Shown: piece by piece, positions 41,855 to 41,966 of the stretch
Layout of the letters: each line of letters begins with the position of its first letter
Position numbering within the stretch: position 1 is the first letter of the stretch
Assembly: GCA_944372215.1 (NCBI GenBank)
Contig: CALVYL010000004.1
Location: 1-41,966, forward strand
From: an uncultured Bacilli bacterium
GTDB taxonomy: Bacteria; Bacillota_I; Bacilli_A; RF39; UBA660
Direction: 5' to 3'
Length of the DNA: 41,966 nt
Translations under genes and position numbers: made by a program
Notes under the pieces: generated by a model
Database searches by the model: none
The model's input: the letters and a program-made list of their open reading frames with translations, nothing else
What the model was told of the DNA's origin: nothing

Positions 41855-41966
41855 TTATTTAGTATAACTAACATCAATTATTTTTAGGTAGAAATATTCA
41901 TCATCTGGGATACCATAATGTTGTCTTCTTAATGTCTTTATTTTATTATTTATTCCTTCAACTTTT
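41855..41966 (-). CDS. ISL3-family transposase, C-terminal end (partial)
   Basis: Partial reading frame on the minus strand, open to the right edge and stopping at 41857-41855. The encoded end KVEGINNKIKTLRRQHYGIP and DDEYFYLKIIDVSYTK matches the conserved C-terminus of ISL3-type DDE transposases (EGINNKIK, then an aromatic Y/F-rich tail). The catalytic domain lies outside the window. Adjacency to an IS-type terminal sequence supports the call. Confidence 0.75.
   Translation of the reverse strand, partial: KVEGINNKIKTLRRQHYGIPDDEYFYLKIIDVSYTK

Overview
The window is AT-rich (roughly 70% A+T), low-GC Gram-positive chromosome. It carries recA, lexA with Bacillus-type SOS boxes, ftsA-ftsZ, the sporulation genes spoIIGA, sigE and sigG, lspA, rpsD, gltX, cysS, murI and a glmS gene behind a glmS ribozyme. 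Ribosome binding sites follow the extended Bacillota form (GGAGGTGAT). The content and extreme A+T suggest an uncultivated gut-type member of Bacilli (RF39/Erysipelotrichia-like); that placement is inference. TGA is used as a stop in most genes, with one striking exception near 10.7 kb.

Layout. 1-5.1 kb: a 10-bp tandem repeat, recA with its SOS box, and a convergent ABC exporter pair. 5.1-9.7 kb: a radical SAM protein with an apparently leaderless promoter, a dGTPase-like HD protein and a YmfF/YmfH-like pair of M16 peptidase paralogues. 9.7-13.8 kb: rpsD with a long leader, a HEPN-type DUF3644 gene read through an in-frame TGA, a structured 92-nt element, and glmS with its ribozyme. 13.8-16.8 kb: a DUF308 membrane protein, ftsA and ftsZ. 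16.9-18.7 kb: a perfect 20-bp inverted repeat and two tandem DUF1016 nuclease-family genes, the second lacking its catalytic core. 19-25.4 kb: spoIIGA-sigE, an inserted XRE regulator/hypothetical pair, sigG, ylmC/ymxH, lspA, rluD, a small membrane protein and a rhomboid protease.

25.4-33.7 kb: lexA, divergent from a 45-codon SOS-controlled membrane peptide gene that occupies the place of yneA; a glycolipid-type glycosyltransferase; tRNA-Arg(CCU); a polytopic GT-C-like protein; a FIST-ALDH-SDR operon; and an exported HExxH protein. 33.7-35.2 kb: a candidate type I toxin-antitoxin locus, a second XRE regulator and a promoterless surface-protein fragment. 35.2-41.2 kb: gltX, cysS, dacA, a MerR regulator under a textbook 19-bp-spacer promoter, and murI. 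The window ends in an Rpn-type nuclease gene that an ISL3-like insertion sequence appears to cut.

The core is a vegetative and sporulation housekeeping backbone. Small accessory modules (defence-like nucleases, toxin-antitoxin, tandem-HTH regulators, IS) sit at the junctions. The strongest candidates for new biology are: (1) compensated palindromes at the same codon position in the two DUF1016 paralogues; (2) the DUF3644 gene whose only possible Trp codons are TGA; (3) the convergent toxin/sRNA locus at 33.7-33.96 kb; (4) the SOS-driven micropeptide beside lexA.
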